From UBA11358 sp035776755 (lineage in GTDB: Bacteria; Verrucomicrobiota; Verrucomicrobiia; Limisphaerales; UBA11358): DNA of 64,000 bases. The position numbers were made by a program, and so were the translations under genes. Under the pieces are notes generated by a model. That model was not told the DNA's origin. It saw only the letters and a program-made list of their open reading frames with translations, and did no database searches. Location of the stretch: positions 26,912-90,911 of the forward strand of contig DASTWS010000027.1 of NCBI GenBank assembly GCA_035776755.1, read 5' to 3'. Shown piece by piece: positions 16,742 through 25,453 of this stretch (its first letter is position 1; every line of letters begins with the position of its first letter).

Positions 16742-18271
16742 TTATTTCTTCCGTTTTGTGTTATCCACGGTGATATAGGTGGTCGAAGCCATGTCGCCTT
16801 CGCGTCGCCAGATTTTGAGAAGGATTTGGTCGCCTTTGACATCCTGGGCCAGCTTCACTGCATCGTCGGAATCTTTGACCGCCTTTTGATCGATTTCCAT
16901 GATCACGTCGCCTTTTTGCAGGCCGGCATCGGCGGCGTTTGAATTGTCGTCCACGCTCACAACCAAAGCGCCTTTGATGTTATTCGGAATATTCAATTCC
17001 TGCCGCGCTTGAGTGTCAACATCCTGCACTGTCACGCCGTCCAAGGCGTCTGTGGTCGAATTTGCATTATTTTCACTGTTGCCGTTCTTGCCATTTTCAT
17101 TCGGCAATTCCTCAAGTTTTACATTCAGCGTTTTTGACACGCCTTTGCGGAAAACTTTGACCGATGCTTCGGAGCCGGGCGCGCATTCGGAGACCATCAA
17201 CGTCAGGCTGTTTGCATCGGAAATTTTTTTTCCATTGAATTCGATGATGATGTCGCCGTCTTCAATTCCGGCTTTGGCGGCCGGTGTATCCGGGAAAACA
17301 TCGCCGACCAAAGCGCCGCCTTCTTTATCGTATCCGAAAGCTTTGGCCAAACCCGGCGTTAAATCTTTGATCGAAACGCCCAAATAGCCGCGCGTGACCT
17401 TGCCGTTGGCGATGAGGCTCTCCATGACGCGCCGCGCGAGGTTGGCGGGCACGGCAAATCCAACGCCTTCACTTCCGCCGCTGCTGGTCGCGATCCATGT
17501 GTTAATGCCAATGAGCCGGCCTTCGGCATCCACCAGCGCGCCGCCGGAATTTCCCGGATTGATCGCCGCGTCGGTCTGGATGAAATCTTCATAACCGCGC
17601 GGACCGTTGATTCCGTAGCCGTGACGGCCAAGCGCGCTGATGATTCCTTCCGTAACGGTTTGACCGACGCCAAAGGGATTTCCGATCGCTAAAACGACGT
17701 CGCCAATCTCGACTTGCGAGCTGTCGCCAAAGGTGATCGCCGGCAAATTTTTCGCTTCAATCTTCAAAACCGCCACGTCCGTCCGCGGATCGGTTCCGAC
17801 GACACGCGCGTCGTATTTTTTTTGATTGTCGTCGCCCAACGCCACCTTCACTTCATCCGCATCGCGCACGACATGGTTTGCGGTCAAAATATATCCGTCC
17901 GGGGAAACAATAACGCCGGAGCCCAGGCTTTGTTCTTTGCGCGTCATGTCGCGGTTTTGGCCTTGGAATTGATCGCCGAAGAATTGGCGGAAGAACGGAT
18001 CCATCATGAATGGACTTTGCATCGGATGAACGTGAACGATTGTCGTCGAATAAATATTCACGACGCTGGGCGCGGCCTTTTTGACGATGGGCGCGAAACT
18101 CGTTCCCGCCTTGACGTCGCGAACCATCGGCGACGTATCGACATTCAGCGATAATTTTGGATTCTTCGTCGGCTCGGCGGCCAACAGATTGAAGTGAACC
18201 GCGGCGGCAACGACCAATGCGCCTGTTACCGCCGAGAAAATTCCGACAAACGATCGTGAAACATTTTTCAT
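16742..18271 (-). CDS. degP: Do/HtrA-family periplasmic serine protease (DegP/DegQ-like)
   Basis: A 509-residue protein from ATG 18269-18271, preferred because AAAGGA precedes it and a signal peptide follows (MKNVSRSFVGIFSAVTGALV, cleavage near LLAAEP). Longer starts at 18292 or 18301 are possible. The protease domain has the full triad: His in YILTANHVV, Asp in PRTDVAVLKI, Ser in NPGNSGGALVD. Two PDZ domains follow: one after GYLGVSIKDLTPGLAKAFG with PAAKAGIEDGDIIIEFNGK, the second after GVTVQDVDTQARQELNIP with AADAGLQKGDVIMEID. An Asn/Ser-rich linker separates them. It degrades or refolds misfolded envelope proteins. Confidence 0.94.
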   Translation of the reverse strand: MKNVSRSFVGIFSAVTGALVVAAAVHFNLLAAEPTKNPKLSLNVDTSPMVRDVKAGTSFAPIVKKAAPSVVNIYSTTIVHVHPMQSPFMMDPFFRQFFGDQFQGQNRDMTRKEQSLGSGVIVSPDGYILTANHVVRDADEVKVALGDDNQKKYDARVVGTDPRTDVAVLKIEAKNLPAITFGDSSQVEIGDVVLAIGNPFGVGQTVTEGIISALGRHGYGINGPRGYEDFIQTDAAINPGNSGGALVDAEGRLIGINTWIATSSGGSEGVGFAVPANLARRVMESLIANGKVTRGYLGVSIKDLTPGLAKAFGYDKEGGALVGDVFPDTPAAKAGIEDGDIIIEFNGKKISDANSLTLMVSECAPGSEASVKVFRKGVSKTLNVKLEELPNENGKNGNSENNANSTTDALDGVTVQDVDTQARQELNIPNNIKGALVVSVDDNSNAADAGLQKGDVIMEIDQKAVKDSDDAVKLAQDVKGDQILLKIWRREGDMASTTYITVDNTKRKK

Positions 18272-18301
18272 AATTCCTTTCCAAGTTGACATCTCCTTCA
18301 T

Positions 18302-18412
18302 TACAAATGTTCAAACATTCATTGACATAACTGTTTCTGTCAAACGGACGCGGAATTTGCCCCGGCATCATTCACGCTCGCAAATTTTTTCAGGAAGATT
18401 AAAATAAGTTCA
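18302..18412. promoter_or_regulatory. Divergent promoter region between protease and polyene-like operon
   Basis: Only 111-141 bp separate the divergent HtrA and acyltransferase genes. An inverted pair TTGACA/TGTCAA, spaced by 10 bp, lies near 18323-18344 and could place a -35 element on either strand. The imperfect palindrome AATGTTCAAACATT (about 18306-18319) adjoins it. These are sequence observations; promoter function is inferred. Confidence 0.4.
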
Positions 18413-19411
18413 ATGAACGCGGGAAAAACAAATTCCAACTACTGGTCGGGCACAGGAAAATTGCGCGGCGGCCGGCGCGGCGTCCAATTTTTTCTGGTGG
18501 CCTTGCGACTGTTTGGGCTGCGTCTCACCTACGTGCTGACAATTCCCGTGGCGATCTATTTTTCATTCACTTCGCCTGACGTTGCGGCCACGATGGATTT
18601 TCATCGCCGCGCGTTTGGGCCGCAACCGTGGTGGAAACGCCGATGGCTTGTGTTCAAACATTTTTTTTCCTTCGGCCTTGCGCTCATTGACCGCGTGGCT
18701 GTGCTCGCCGGGATGACCAAACACTTTTCCTTCGAATTTGAAGGCGAAAAATTTTTGCGCAATGCCGTTGCTGAAGGCCGTGGTGTTCTCGTGCTCACGG
18801 CGCACGTCGGCAATTGGGAAGCTGCCGGGCAAATGCTCACGCGCCTCGACGTGCCCATCACCGTCACCGGCTTCGATAAAGAAAACCCCGAAGTTCGCGC
18901 CATGATCAATCGCGCGAGCACCAAACAAAAATTCAAATTACTGCCGCTCACCGGCTCGCCGACCGATGCGATCCCGCTCGTGGCCGCATTGCGACGCGGC
19001 GAAGTCGTCGCCATGCTCGGCGATCGCGCCTACGGAAGCCCGTCCGCGCGCATTCCGTTTTTCGGAGGCCATGCGCCGTTTCCGATCGGCGCGTATGTGA
19101 TGGCGTCCATCGCCGGAGCGCCGCTTGTTCATGTCTTCAGCCTGCGCGGACGCGGCGGACGTTATCATTTTATCGGCTTTCCACCGCAGCATCCAAAAAT
19201 GCCGCCGCACGACCAGCGTCCCGGTTATCTTAAAAATTGCGCTTTGAATTTTGCGCAGGATCTGGAAACCGTCCTCAAACGCGACCCGTTCCAATGGTAT
19301 AATTTCTATCCGTTTTGGGAAAAAGATGCGGCGCCGCCGAAACCGGAAAATACTTCCGCTTCAAATCTGCTGGCGCCGGGCGCGCCCCGTTTGAATCCGA
19401 CCAAACCCTGA
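18413..19411 (+). CDS. LpxL/HtrB-family lysophospholipid acyltransferase
   Basis: A 332-residue membrane-associated acyltransferase. The catalytic HX4E motif is HVGNWE (near residue 130) in VLVLTAHVGNWEAAG. Downstream, MLGDRAYGSPSARIPFFGGHAPFPIGAY is the conserved donor/acceptor region, and a hydrophobic N-terminal segment (LTYVLTIPVAIYFSF) anchors it. LpxL relatives acylate lipid A; members in aryl-polyene and flexirubin clusters are thought to move the polyene acyl chain onto a membrane lipid. It is the first gene of an operon in which consecutive genes overlap or nearly touch, with the next ATG 1 nt after its stop, so a pathway role is more likely than lipid A synthesis. Confidence 0.85.
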   Translation: MNAGKTNSNYWSGTGKLRGGRRGVQFFLVALRLFGLRLTYVLTIPVAIYFSFTSPDVAATMDFHRRAFGPQPWWKRRWLVFKHFFSFGLALIDRVAVLAGMTKHFSFEFEGEKFLRNAVAEGRGVLVLTAHVGNWEAAGQMLTRLDVPITVTGFDKENPEVRAMINRASTKQKFKLLPLTGSPTDAIPLVAALRRGEVVAMLGDRAYGSPSARIPFFGGHAPFPIGAYVMASIAGAPLVHVFSLRGRGGRYHFIGFPPQHPKMPPHDQRPGYLKNCALNFAQDLETVLKRDPFQWYNFYPFWEKDAAPPKPENTSASNLLAPGAPRLNPTKP

Positions 19412-19412
19412 A

Positions 19413-19823
19413 ATGTTTTCCGACATCGAAAAACTCATCCCGCACCGCGCGCCGATGCGGTTCATTGACGCATTGGTTGAATGCACGGAAAATGCGGCGG
19501 CGGCGACGACCTGCTTCGCGGATAAATCGTTTGCGGTTGCCGGCGGAAAAGTTCTCGAAAGCGCGCTGGTCGAATGTCTCGCGCAAACCGCGGCAGCATC
19601 GCGACGACATCTTGCGCAAGCCAACGGCAAAGCGAACGAACCTCAATTCGGGATGCTCGTGGCCGTTTCCAATTTCAAGATCCATTCGCGTCCGTTGATG
19701 GAAAAGACCTTGCGCATTGAAATTTTCGAACGCAAACGGCTTGGCCAAATGCGGATGATTTCAGGGAGAATTTTCTGCGACGGCGAAATGGTCGCTTCAG
19801 GAGATTTGTCGCTGTATGCGTGA
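19413..19823 (+). CDS. Hotdog-fold 3-hydroxyacyl-ACP dehydratase (ApeP-like)
   Basis: A 136-residue hotdog protein. The N-terminus IEKLIPHRAPMRFIDALVEC has the PHRxPM dehydratase pattern. ESALVECLAQTAAASRRH supplies the helix with the acidic residue, and FGMLVAVSNFKIHSRPL follows. It resembles the ApeP-like dehydratases of aryl-polyene clusters more than FabZ. The role would be removal of water from the beta-hydroxyacyl intermediate so that each extension adds a conjugated double bond. It overlaps the next ketosynthase gene by 8 bp. A second hotdog enzyme of different type occurs at 25931-26305, matching the two-dehydratase pairing known in that pathway. Confidence 0.82.
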   Translation: MFSDIEKLIPHRAPMRFIDALVECTENAAAATTCFADKSFAVAGGKVLESALVECLAQTAAASRRHLAQANGKANEPQFGMLVAVSNFKIHSRPLMEKTLRIEIFERKRLGQMRMISGRIFCDGEMVASGDLSLYA

Positions 19824-20991
19824 ACCGGAAATCGTCATTGCCGGTTGCGGTGCCGTTTCCGCCGTTGGTTGGGGCGTCAAGCCATTGCTCGATGCGCTAA
19901 AGAAAAATTCCAGCGGCCTGCGCGCCTGCGAAAGATTCAATTCGCCAAAATTTCAAAGCCATATCGTCGGCGCTGTTCAAAAAGAATGGCGGAGCGGGAT
20001 TTTGTCGGGTCCGGATTTTTTGGAAAATCCCGCCTGGTGTTTGGCAGGCGAGGCGCTGGCGCAGGCTTGCGCTTCGACGAAAGAGATCCTTGCGAAAATT
20101 TCTTCACAACGAATTGCTCTCGTCCTGTCCACGACTAAAGCAAACATTCCGGCGTTGGAACGCCTTTCTGAAAATCTTCCATGCGGCGAATCCGCGCGGC
20201 GTCATTTGCGCGCCGATTTGCTTGCGGAAGATTTGGCGAAAAAATTTGGCGCCGGCGGGACGATTCAAACCGTTTCGCTTGCGTGCGTTTCCGGATTGGT
20301 GGCAATTTCACAAGCAGCAAAAGCGATCCAACGCGGCGAAGCGGACGCGGTTTTTGTTGTCGGCGTGGATTGCCTCTCGGAATTTGTCATGTCCGGTTTT
20401 ACCGCGCTCAAAGCTCTCGATCCGACCGGATGCCGGCCATTTGACGCCAATCGCTGCGGCTTGAGTCCGGGCGAAGCCGGCGCGGCGATTGTTCTGGCGC
20501 GAAGAGATATTTCGCCGGATTCAAAAATCAAAATTGCCGGCTTTGGCGGAAGCAACGACGCAAATCATTTGACCGGACCTTCGCGCGATGGTTCCGGACT
20601 GGCTGCGGCAATCCGGCGTGCGCTTGATTCGGCAAAAATTTCCGCCGCGAAGATTGATTTTGTTCACGCGCACGGAACCGGCACGGGTTACAACGATACG
20701 ATGGAATCGCTCGCGTTGAAATTGGTCTTTGGCGAAAATTGCCCGCCGATGAGCGGCTCCAAAGGAATGCTCGGGCACACGCTCGGCGCGGCAGGCGTCA
20801 TCGAAACCGTTTGCTGCGTGCTGGCGATGCAAAATGATTTTCTGCCCGGCACACCACGAATGGATTCGCCGGCTGATGGCGTTCCGAAAAACATTTTGCG
20901 CGAACCGCGAGCCGGTAAATTGGAAAAGGCTTTAAAATTGAACACCGGATTTGGCGGCGTGAATGGCGCATTGATTTTGTCGAATGAATAA
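19816..20991 (+). CDS. Beta-ketoacyl-ACP synthase (FabF-like)
   Basis: A 391-residue condensing enzyme. The active-site Cys is residue 157 in SLACVSGLVAI, with catalytic histidines in VHAHGTGTGYNDTMES and KGMLGHTLGAAGVIE. The C-terminus has NTGFGGVNGALILS. The triad is intact, so it should catalyse decarboxylative condensation with malonyl-ACP. The nucleophile context is LACVSG rather than the usual TACSSG, so it is divergent from housekeeping FabF. Together with the KS fusion at 21835 and the KS-like protein at 20984, it gives three KS-type genes in one operon, as in aryl-polyene loci (ApeO, ApeR and a chain-length factor). Which of these it corresponds to is not certain. Confidence 0.88.
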   Translation: MREPEIVIAGCGAVSAVGWGVKPLLDALKKNSSGLRACERFNSPKFQSHIVGAVQKEWRSGILSGPDFLENPAWCLAGEALAQACASTKEILAKISSQRIALVLSTTKANIPALERLSENLPCGESARRHLRADLLAEDLAKKFGAGGTIQTVSLACVSGLVAISQAAKAIQRGEADAVFVVGVDCLSEFVMSGFTALKALDPTGCRPFDANRCGLSPGEAGAAIVLARRDISPDSKIKIAGFGGSNDANHLTGPSRDGSGLAAAIRRALDSAKISAAKIDFVHAHGTGTGYNDTMESLALKLVFGENCPPMSGSKGMLGHTLGAAGVIETVCCVLAMQNDFLPGTPRMDSPADGVPKNILREPRAGKLEKALKLNTGFGGVNGALILSNE

Positions 20992-21523
20992 AATTTCTGA
21001 AATCGCCAAATGCGTTGTGGATGAAACGCAATTGCCTTCGGCGCGACTTGGTCCGCGTTTCGGCCGGCTCGACTTGCAGAGCCGACTCGCGTTGCTCGCC
21101 GTAGCGTCATTGCAGGCGGATTTCGAAAAATTTTCCGGCGATCGCATTGGCATTTGTCTGGCCGCCAGCGCCGGATCGCTCACGACGGATCTGAATTTTT
21201 GGAAGAGCCGCAAAGAAACCGGCGGGCCAAGCCCGACTTTATTTGCTTACACGCTGCCGAGCGCGGCGATCGGCGAAATCGCGATTCACTTCAAATTGAC
21301 CGGCCCAAACCTTTGTTTCGTCGGCGATGGCAAAAATCTTTTCGCGGAAGCGACTGATATGATTTCTTGCGGCGAGATAGATGCGTGCGTTTGCGTCTTT
21401 TGCGAAATCGTTTCGCCTGGACTTGCGGAAATGATTTCTGTTCCTGCGGTTGCCAAAGCGTCGGCGGCGTTTTTGGCGCGCGAAAGCAATCATTTTTCCA
21501 CCGTTCCAGGAAATTCGCCGTGA
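20984..21523 (+). CDS. Truncated ketosynthase-like protein (chain-length-factor type)
   Basis: A 179-residue protein matching only the N-terminal half of a ketosynthase, of the type called ketoacyl-synt_2. Visible parts are RLDLQSRLALLAVASLQ, GDRIGICLAASAGSLTTDLNFWKSR and TLPSAAIGEIAIHFKLTGPN. At the place of the active Cys it has LCFVGDGKNL, and neither catalytic His motif is present. It therefore cannot condense by itself; similar proteins form heterodimers with an active KS and set chain length. It overlaps the preceding KS gene by 8 bp and lies 39 bp before the ACP gene, which supports partnership with them. Confidence 0.78.
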   Translation: MNKISEIAKCVVDETQLPSARLGPRFGRLDLQSRLALLAVASLQADFEKFSGDRIGICLAASAGSLTTDLNFWKSRKETGGPSPTLFAYTLPSAAIGEIAIHFKLTGPNLCFVGDGKNLFAEATDMISCGEIDACVCVFCEIVSPGLAEMISVPAVAKASAAFLARESNHFSTVPGNSP

Positions 21524-21562
21524 CATCAATTTGTATTTTGTTAACCTGCGCTGAAATTTCAG

Positions 21563-21832
21563 ATGGACGCTGCCATGCAAGTTTCAACACGCGAACTTAA
21601 ACAAAAAATCATCGAATCACTCAAACTTCAGGACATCACGCCTGACCAAATTGACGACGAAGCGCCGTTATTTGGCACTGGTCTCGGCCTTGATTCGATA
21701 GATGCGCTGGAACTGGTCGTGCTGCTTGAAAAGGAATATGGCATCGTCATCAAAGACATTGAGGAAGGCCGCCCTGCGTTTCGGTCTGTGAAAACATTGG
21801 CTGAATTCATCGCGGCAAAACGCGCCGCATAA
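21563..21832 (+). CDS. Acyl carrier protein
   Basis: An 89-residue acidic four-helix carrier. The phosphopantetheine site is Ser45 in GLGLDSIDALELVV (DS motif), followed by LLEKEYGIVI and the C-terminal helix FRSVKTLAEFIAAKRAA. A start at the second Met (21575) is also possible. Its place between ketosynthase genes makes it the dedicated carrier of this type II system rather than the housekeeping AcpP. Only one carrier gene is visible here, whereas characterised aryl-polyene clusters usually have two. The next gene begins at a GTG 2 nt after its stop. Confidence 0.92.
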   Translation: MDAAMQVSTRELKQKIIESLKLQDITPDQIDDEAPLFGTGLGLDSIDALELVVLLEKEYGIVIKDIEEGRPAFRSVKTLAEFIAAKRAA

Positions 21833-21834
21833 TT

Positions 21835-24021
21835 GTGTCTGCGCGATTTCCAGTCATCACCGGTTTGGGCGTCATCGCCACGCCGGGCGTGGGCGTGGAT
21901 ACTATCTGGAGCGCCGTTTCTTCGGGCGTGAGCGGGTTGAAGCCTCTGTCGCTTTTTCAATCACCGCGTTACGGACAAATTCCTGTTGGGGAAGTTCAAA
22001 AAGATTTGCTCGCGCTCGGCGCCCCGGCGAAAAGTTCGCGCAGCGACAAACTGGGCTGGCTGGCAGCGCGGGATGCAATAGAGGACGCAAAAATTGATTT
22101 GCGGAATTGCGGTGACCGGGCGGGGATTTTATTGGGCACGTCGGTTGGCGGTTCTTTCGACAGTGAAAATTTTCTCACCAATCTCATCAAATACGGAAAA
22201 ATGCGCGCCCGTCCGACGCGGTTTCATGAATGCATTTCCACGGTAAACGTGATTGCAGACGGTTTTGGTTTATACGGACCGGGAATGGCGATCGCCACAG
22301 CCTGTTCCTCCAGCGCGCTGGCAATCGCGCAGGCCGCGGAAATGATTTTGTCAGGCGAAGCCGACGTGATGCTTGCGGGCGGCGCGGATTCGTTGTCGCG
22401 GATGACCTGGGGCGGTTTTCACTCGCTGCTGCTGGTGGATTCGGCGGGATGCCGTCCATTTGACGCCGCGCGTTCGGGCATGAGTCTGGGCGAAGGCGCA
22501 GCGATTTTGGTTTTGGAGTCCGAAGAATTTGCGCGCCAACGTGGCGCGAAAATTTTGGCCCGATTGACCGGCTGGGGAATGAGTTGCGACGCCTACCACG
22601 CCACCGCGCCGCATCCGCAAGGCGCAGGCGCGACGGCGGCGATGCAATCAGCGTTGCATCGCGCAAATCTTCAGCCGTCGGAAATTGATTATGTCAACGC
22701 GCATGGGACGGGAACGCGCGACAATGATTTGGCGGAAGCGATTGCGCTTAAAACGCTTTTTCACAACCGCGTGCCGCCGTTCTCCAGCACAAAACGGGTT
22801 TTCGGCCATGCGCTGGCGGCCAGCGGAGCGATGGAAGCCGTCGTCTGCGTAGAAGCACTGCGCCGGCAGCAACTGCCGCCGAATCCAGGTTTTGAAAAGT
22901 GCGATCCGACAATCGGGCTGGTGCCGGTAACAGAATCGCACCACGCCCAACTGACGCATGTGATGAGCAATTCGTTCGGCTTTGGCGGAAACAATGGCGT
23001 ATTGATTTTTTCGCAACCGGAAGTGTTCCCGCAAACGCGCCTGCCGGAAAAAATTGAGATCGCCGTCAACGGAACCGGCGCCATCGTGCCGGGCGCCGTC
23101 GTGGAAAAGGAAATCACCGCGCCGCTGCCGCAGGGCAGGGGACTCGTTTACAGTTGCGGGACGCTGGATGTTTCATCGTTGAATCCAAACCAGCGCCGGC
23201 GTCTGAGCCGTCTGCAACAGATGGCGCTCATCACGGCGCGCCAGAGCCACGCGCCTGATGCGTCGGAGCGCGTCGCGGTGGCAATCGGCACCGGACTGGG
23301 ATGTCTCGAGGATGCCGGCGCATTCATCGAAAACTTGATTTCCAAAGACGAGCGCGAACCAATGCCGGCGCGCTTTCCCAATTCGGTCCACAATTCACCG
23401 GCGGGCCAGGTGGCGATTGATCAAAACGCGCGCGGCATGAATTGCGCGCCAACGGTTGGTGAAATCACCTTTGAATGCGCTTTGTGGCAGGGAATTTCGC
23501 AGCTGGCGGCCAATGAAGCCGACTGCGCGCTGGTCGGCGCAGCCGACGAAGTGGACAAATATCTTTTGAGCATCGGCCAGCGGTGGCGCGTGTGGAATGA
23601 CAAAATAAAACCCGGCGAAGGAGCGGTCGTGGTAAATGTCGTCCGCGCAAAAACAAATTCGCCGGCGGCGAAAATTTCCGCGCTAAAAATTGGGCGCTGG
23701 CGGAAACCGTTTGAGGCTGCGCGGGAAGCAGATTGGATTGAATCGGCCATTGATTTGAAAAAAGTCGGATTGATATTGAGCGGCGCGGGCGGCCTTTCTC
23801 AAATTGAAGTTTTTTATCAATCGCTCGCTGCGGAATTGGCCAAGCGCCGCGGCGACCGGCTGGAACATCAGACTTACAAACAGTTTTGCGGCGAATTTCA
23901 CGCGGCGTCAGCCTTTGGTTTTTCCCGCGCGGTGGCCCTGGCGCGCGAAAAAACATGCGGCGTATTATTGGTCACGCTTTCAGCAAACGGCGGAAAAGCG
24001 ATTTGCCTGATTGAACCATGA
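21835..24021 (+). CDS. Fused ketosynthase plus KS-like domain (KS-CLF fusion)
   Basis: A 728-residue protein starting at GTG 21835. Residues 1 to about 400 form an intact FabF-type ketosynthase: Cys157 in TACSSSALAIA, His in VNAHGTGTRDND and His in KRVFGHALAASGAME, closing with NSFGFGGNNGVLIFS. Residues about 405-728 form a second ketosynthase-like region (VAVAIGTGLGCLEDAGAF, then NSVHNSPAGQVAI) in which the nucleophile position reads CAPTVGEITFE, and the histidine motifs are missing. It looks like an active KS joined to a non-catalytic chain-length factor on one chain. In type II systems these are normally separate subunits of a heterodimer. It overlaps the deacetylase gene by 4 bp. Confidence 0.85.
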   Translation: MSARFPVITGLGVIATPGVGVDTIWSAVSSGVSGLKPLSLFQSPRYGQIPVGEVQKDLLALGAPAKSSRSDKLGWLAARDAIEDAKIDLRNCGDRAGILLGTSVGGSFDSENFLTNLIKYGKMRARPTRFHECISTVNVIADGFGLYGPGMAIATACSSSALAIAQAAEMILSGEADVMLAGGADSLSRMTWGGFHSLLLVDSAGCRPFDAARSGMSLGEGAAILVLESEEFARQRGAKILARLTGWGMSCDAYHATAPHPQGAGATAAMQSALHRANLQPSEIDYVNAHGTGTRDNDLAEAIALKTLFHNRVPPFSSTKRVFGHALAASGAMEAVVCVEALRRQQLPPNPGFEKCDPTIGLVPVTESHHAQLTHVMSNSFGFGGNNGVLIFSQPEVFPQTRLPEKIEIAVNGTGAIVPGAVVEKEITAPLPQGRGLVYSCGTLDVSSLNPNQRRRLSRLQQMALITARQSHAPDASERVAVAIGTGLGCLEDAGAFIENLISKDEREPMPARFPNSVHNSPAGQVAIDQNARGMNCAPTVGEITFECALWQGISQLAANEADCALVGAADEVDKYLLSIGQRWRVWNDKIKPGEGAVVVNVVRAKTNSPAAKISALKIGRWRKPFEAAREADWIESAIDLKKVGLILSGAGGLSQIEVFYQSLAAELAKRRGDRLEHQTYKQFCGEFHAASAFGFSRAVALAREKTCGVLLVTLSANGGKAICLIEP

Positions 24022-24770
24022 AGCGGTTTCAAATCGCGATTTTGATGGCGGCGATCCTTTGCGCCACGGGATTGATTGGAAAAGATTTTCCCTTCGTCGC
24101 ATTTGTCGCTCTTGCTTTTCTCTTCGTCGCCGGATTGGGCGTAGCGGTTCCGGAATTTCGATTTTTTGGAGATTTCGTTTGCCGTGGTTCCCTGGCAAAA
24201 AGACAAGTTGCGCTGACATTTGATGACGGGCCGGATGCGCGTTCGACGCCGCAATTACTTGAATTGCTGCGTAACGAAAAAATTTCCGCGGCATTTTTTT
24301 GCATCGGCAAACACGTCGTGGAAAATCCATCGCTGGCGGCGCAGATCGTGAGGGAAGGTCATTTGATCGGAAACCATTCGTTCGCTCACAGCAATCTGAC
24401 GAATTTTTATTCGACGCGACGATTGCAAAAGGAATTGGCGGAAACGCAAAATGCGATCGAAAAAGCCGCCGGGATCGCGCCAATTTTTTTTCGTCCGCCG
24501 GTCGGCCTCTCGAATCCAAATACATTTCGCGCTGCCGAAAAATTGAATTTAAAAGTCATCGGTTGGAGCGTCCGCAGTTTTGACACGGTTTTGCGCGAGC
24601 CGAAAAGGATTGTGTCGCGGATTGTCCGGGAAATTCATCCGGGTGCGATCATCCTGTTGCATGATGGCAACATGGGAGCCGGCAAATTGATTGAAACGGT
24701 GAAATCATTATTGGACGAATTGCGAAAGTCAGGTTATGAAATTGTGAGGTTGGACGAAATTTTGAAATGA
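24018..24770 (+). CDS. Polysaccharide deacetylase (NodB) family protein
   Basis: A 250-residue protein with two N-terminal hydrophobic segments (about residues 5-22 and 26-44) and a NodB domain. Motif 1 is VALTFDDGPDARSTP (metal and catalytic Asp), motif 2 GNHSFAHSN (metal His pair), motif 3 FFRPPVGLSNP, and the last motif is AIILLHDGN. All key metal-binding positions are present, so it is probably an active carbohydrate-esterase-4 enzyme at the membrane. Its genes flank LolA and ketosynthase genes with 4-bp overlaps. Such deacetylases occur in flexirubin-type clusters, but their substrate there is not known to me. Confidence 0.88.
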   Translation: MKRFQIAILMAAILCATGLIGKDFPFVAFVALAFLFVAGLGVAVPEFRFFGDFVCRGSLAKRQVALTFDDGPDARSTPQLLELLRNEKISAAFFCIGKHVVENPSLAAQIVREGHLIGNHSFAHSNLTNFYSTRRLQKELAETQNAIEKAAGIAPIFFRPPVGLSNPNTFRAAEKLNLKVIGWSVRSFDTVLREPKRIVSRIVREIHPGAIILLHDGNMGAGKLIETVKSLLDELRKSGYEIVRLDEILK

Positions 24771-25453
24771 AAAAGCTCGCTGGAATTTTTATTTTCGCTT
24801 TTTGCGCCGCTGCTTTTGCCGCGACCAATGAATTGCAAACCGTCGCCGATCCTCAGCCGCTTTTGGAGAAATTGAGAAGCCGGATGGAGCCGGTCAAAAC
24901 GGTGGCGATGGATTTTACGCAGGACCGTGAATTGAATTTATTTGCCGAACCGCTCAAAAGCGAGGGCGTGATGTTGATGGAGCGGCCGGATAAAATCCGC
25001 TGGGAAACGATGTCGCCGTATCAAACAATTTTATTGGGCGACGAAAATTCGGTCGCGCAATTTGAGTTCACCGGCGGCAAATGGCAAAAGCTCAAGCTGG
25101 GTTTTTCCCAGATGCTGGCGCGCGTGATGCAACAGATGTCGGCGATGAACCAGGGCAATTTATCGGCGATGACGAACGATTACAGCGTTTCCGTTTCCAC
25201 CAACAACGGATTTGTTTTCATCATGGTGCCCAAAGACGAAAAAATCCGGCAAATGATCTCGTCATTGGAAATTCATCTGGCGCCGGACCTCACGGCGACG
25301 CGTGAAGTGGTGATGAATGAACCGAACGGGGATCTGACGCGTATCACTTTTTCACACGAAAAACACAATGTGCAATTTCCCGCGCGAACGTTCGACCAGA
25401 ACAAACCGCTGGAAATTTCCTCCGTGGAATCCGCCTTGAAAAATGCGCCGTAA
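24767..25453 (+). CDS. LolA-like outer-membrane lipoprotein carrier
   Basis: A 228-residue protein with a cleavable signal peptide (MKKLAGIFIFAFCAAAFAAT) and a LolA fold: TVAMDFTQDRELNLFAEPLKSEGVMLMERPDKIRWE is the typical first half, with later beta strands through FPARTF. LolA proteins carry lipid-linked molecules across the periplasm. In aryl-polyene loci a LolA-like protein is a regular member, thought to move the polyene lipid from the MMPL exporter to the outer membrane. The matching MMPL exporter is in the second block (51759-55598). It overlaps both neighbours by 4 and 11 bp. Confidence 0.85.
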   Translation: MKKLAGIFIFAFCAAAFAATNELQTVADPQPLLEKLRSRMEPVKTVAMDFTQDRELNLFAEPLKSEGVMLMERPDKIRWETMSPYQTILLGDENSVAQFEFTGGKWQKLKLGFSQMLARVMQQMSAMNQGNLSAMTNDYSVSVSTNNGFVFIMVPKDEKIRQMISSLEIHLAPDLTATREVVMNEPNGDLTRITFSHEKHNVQFPARTFDQNKPLEISSVESALKNAP

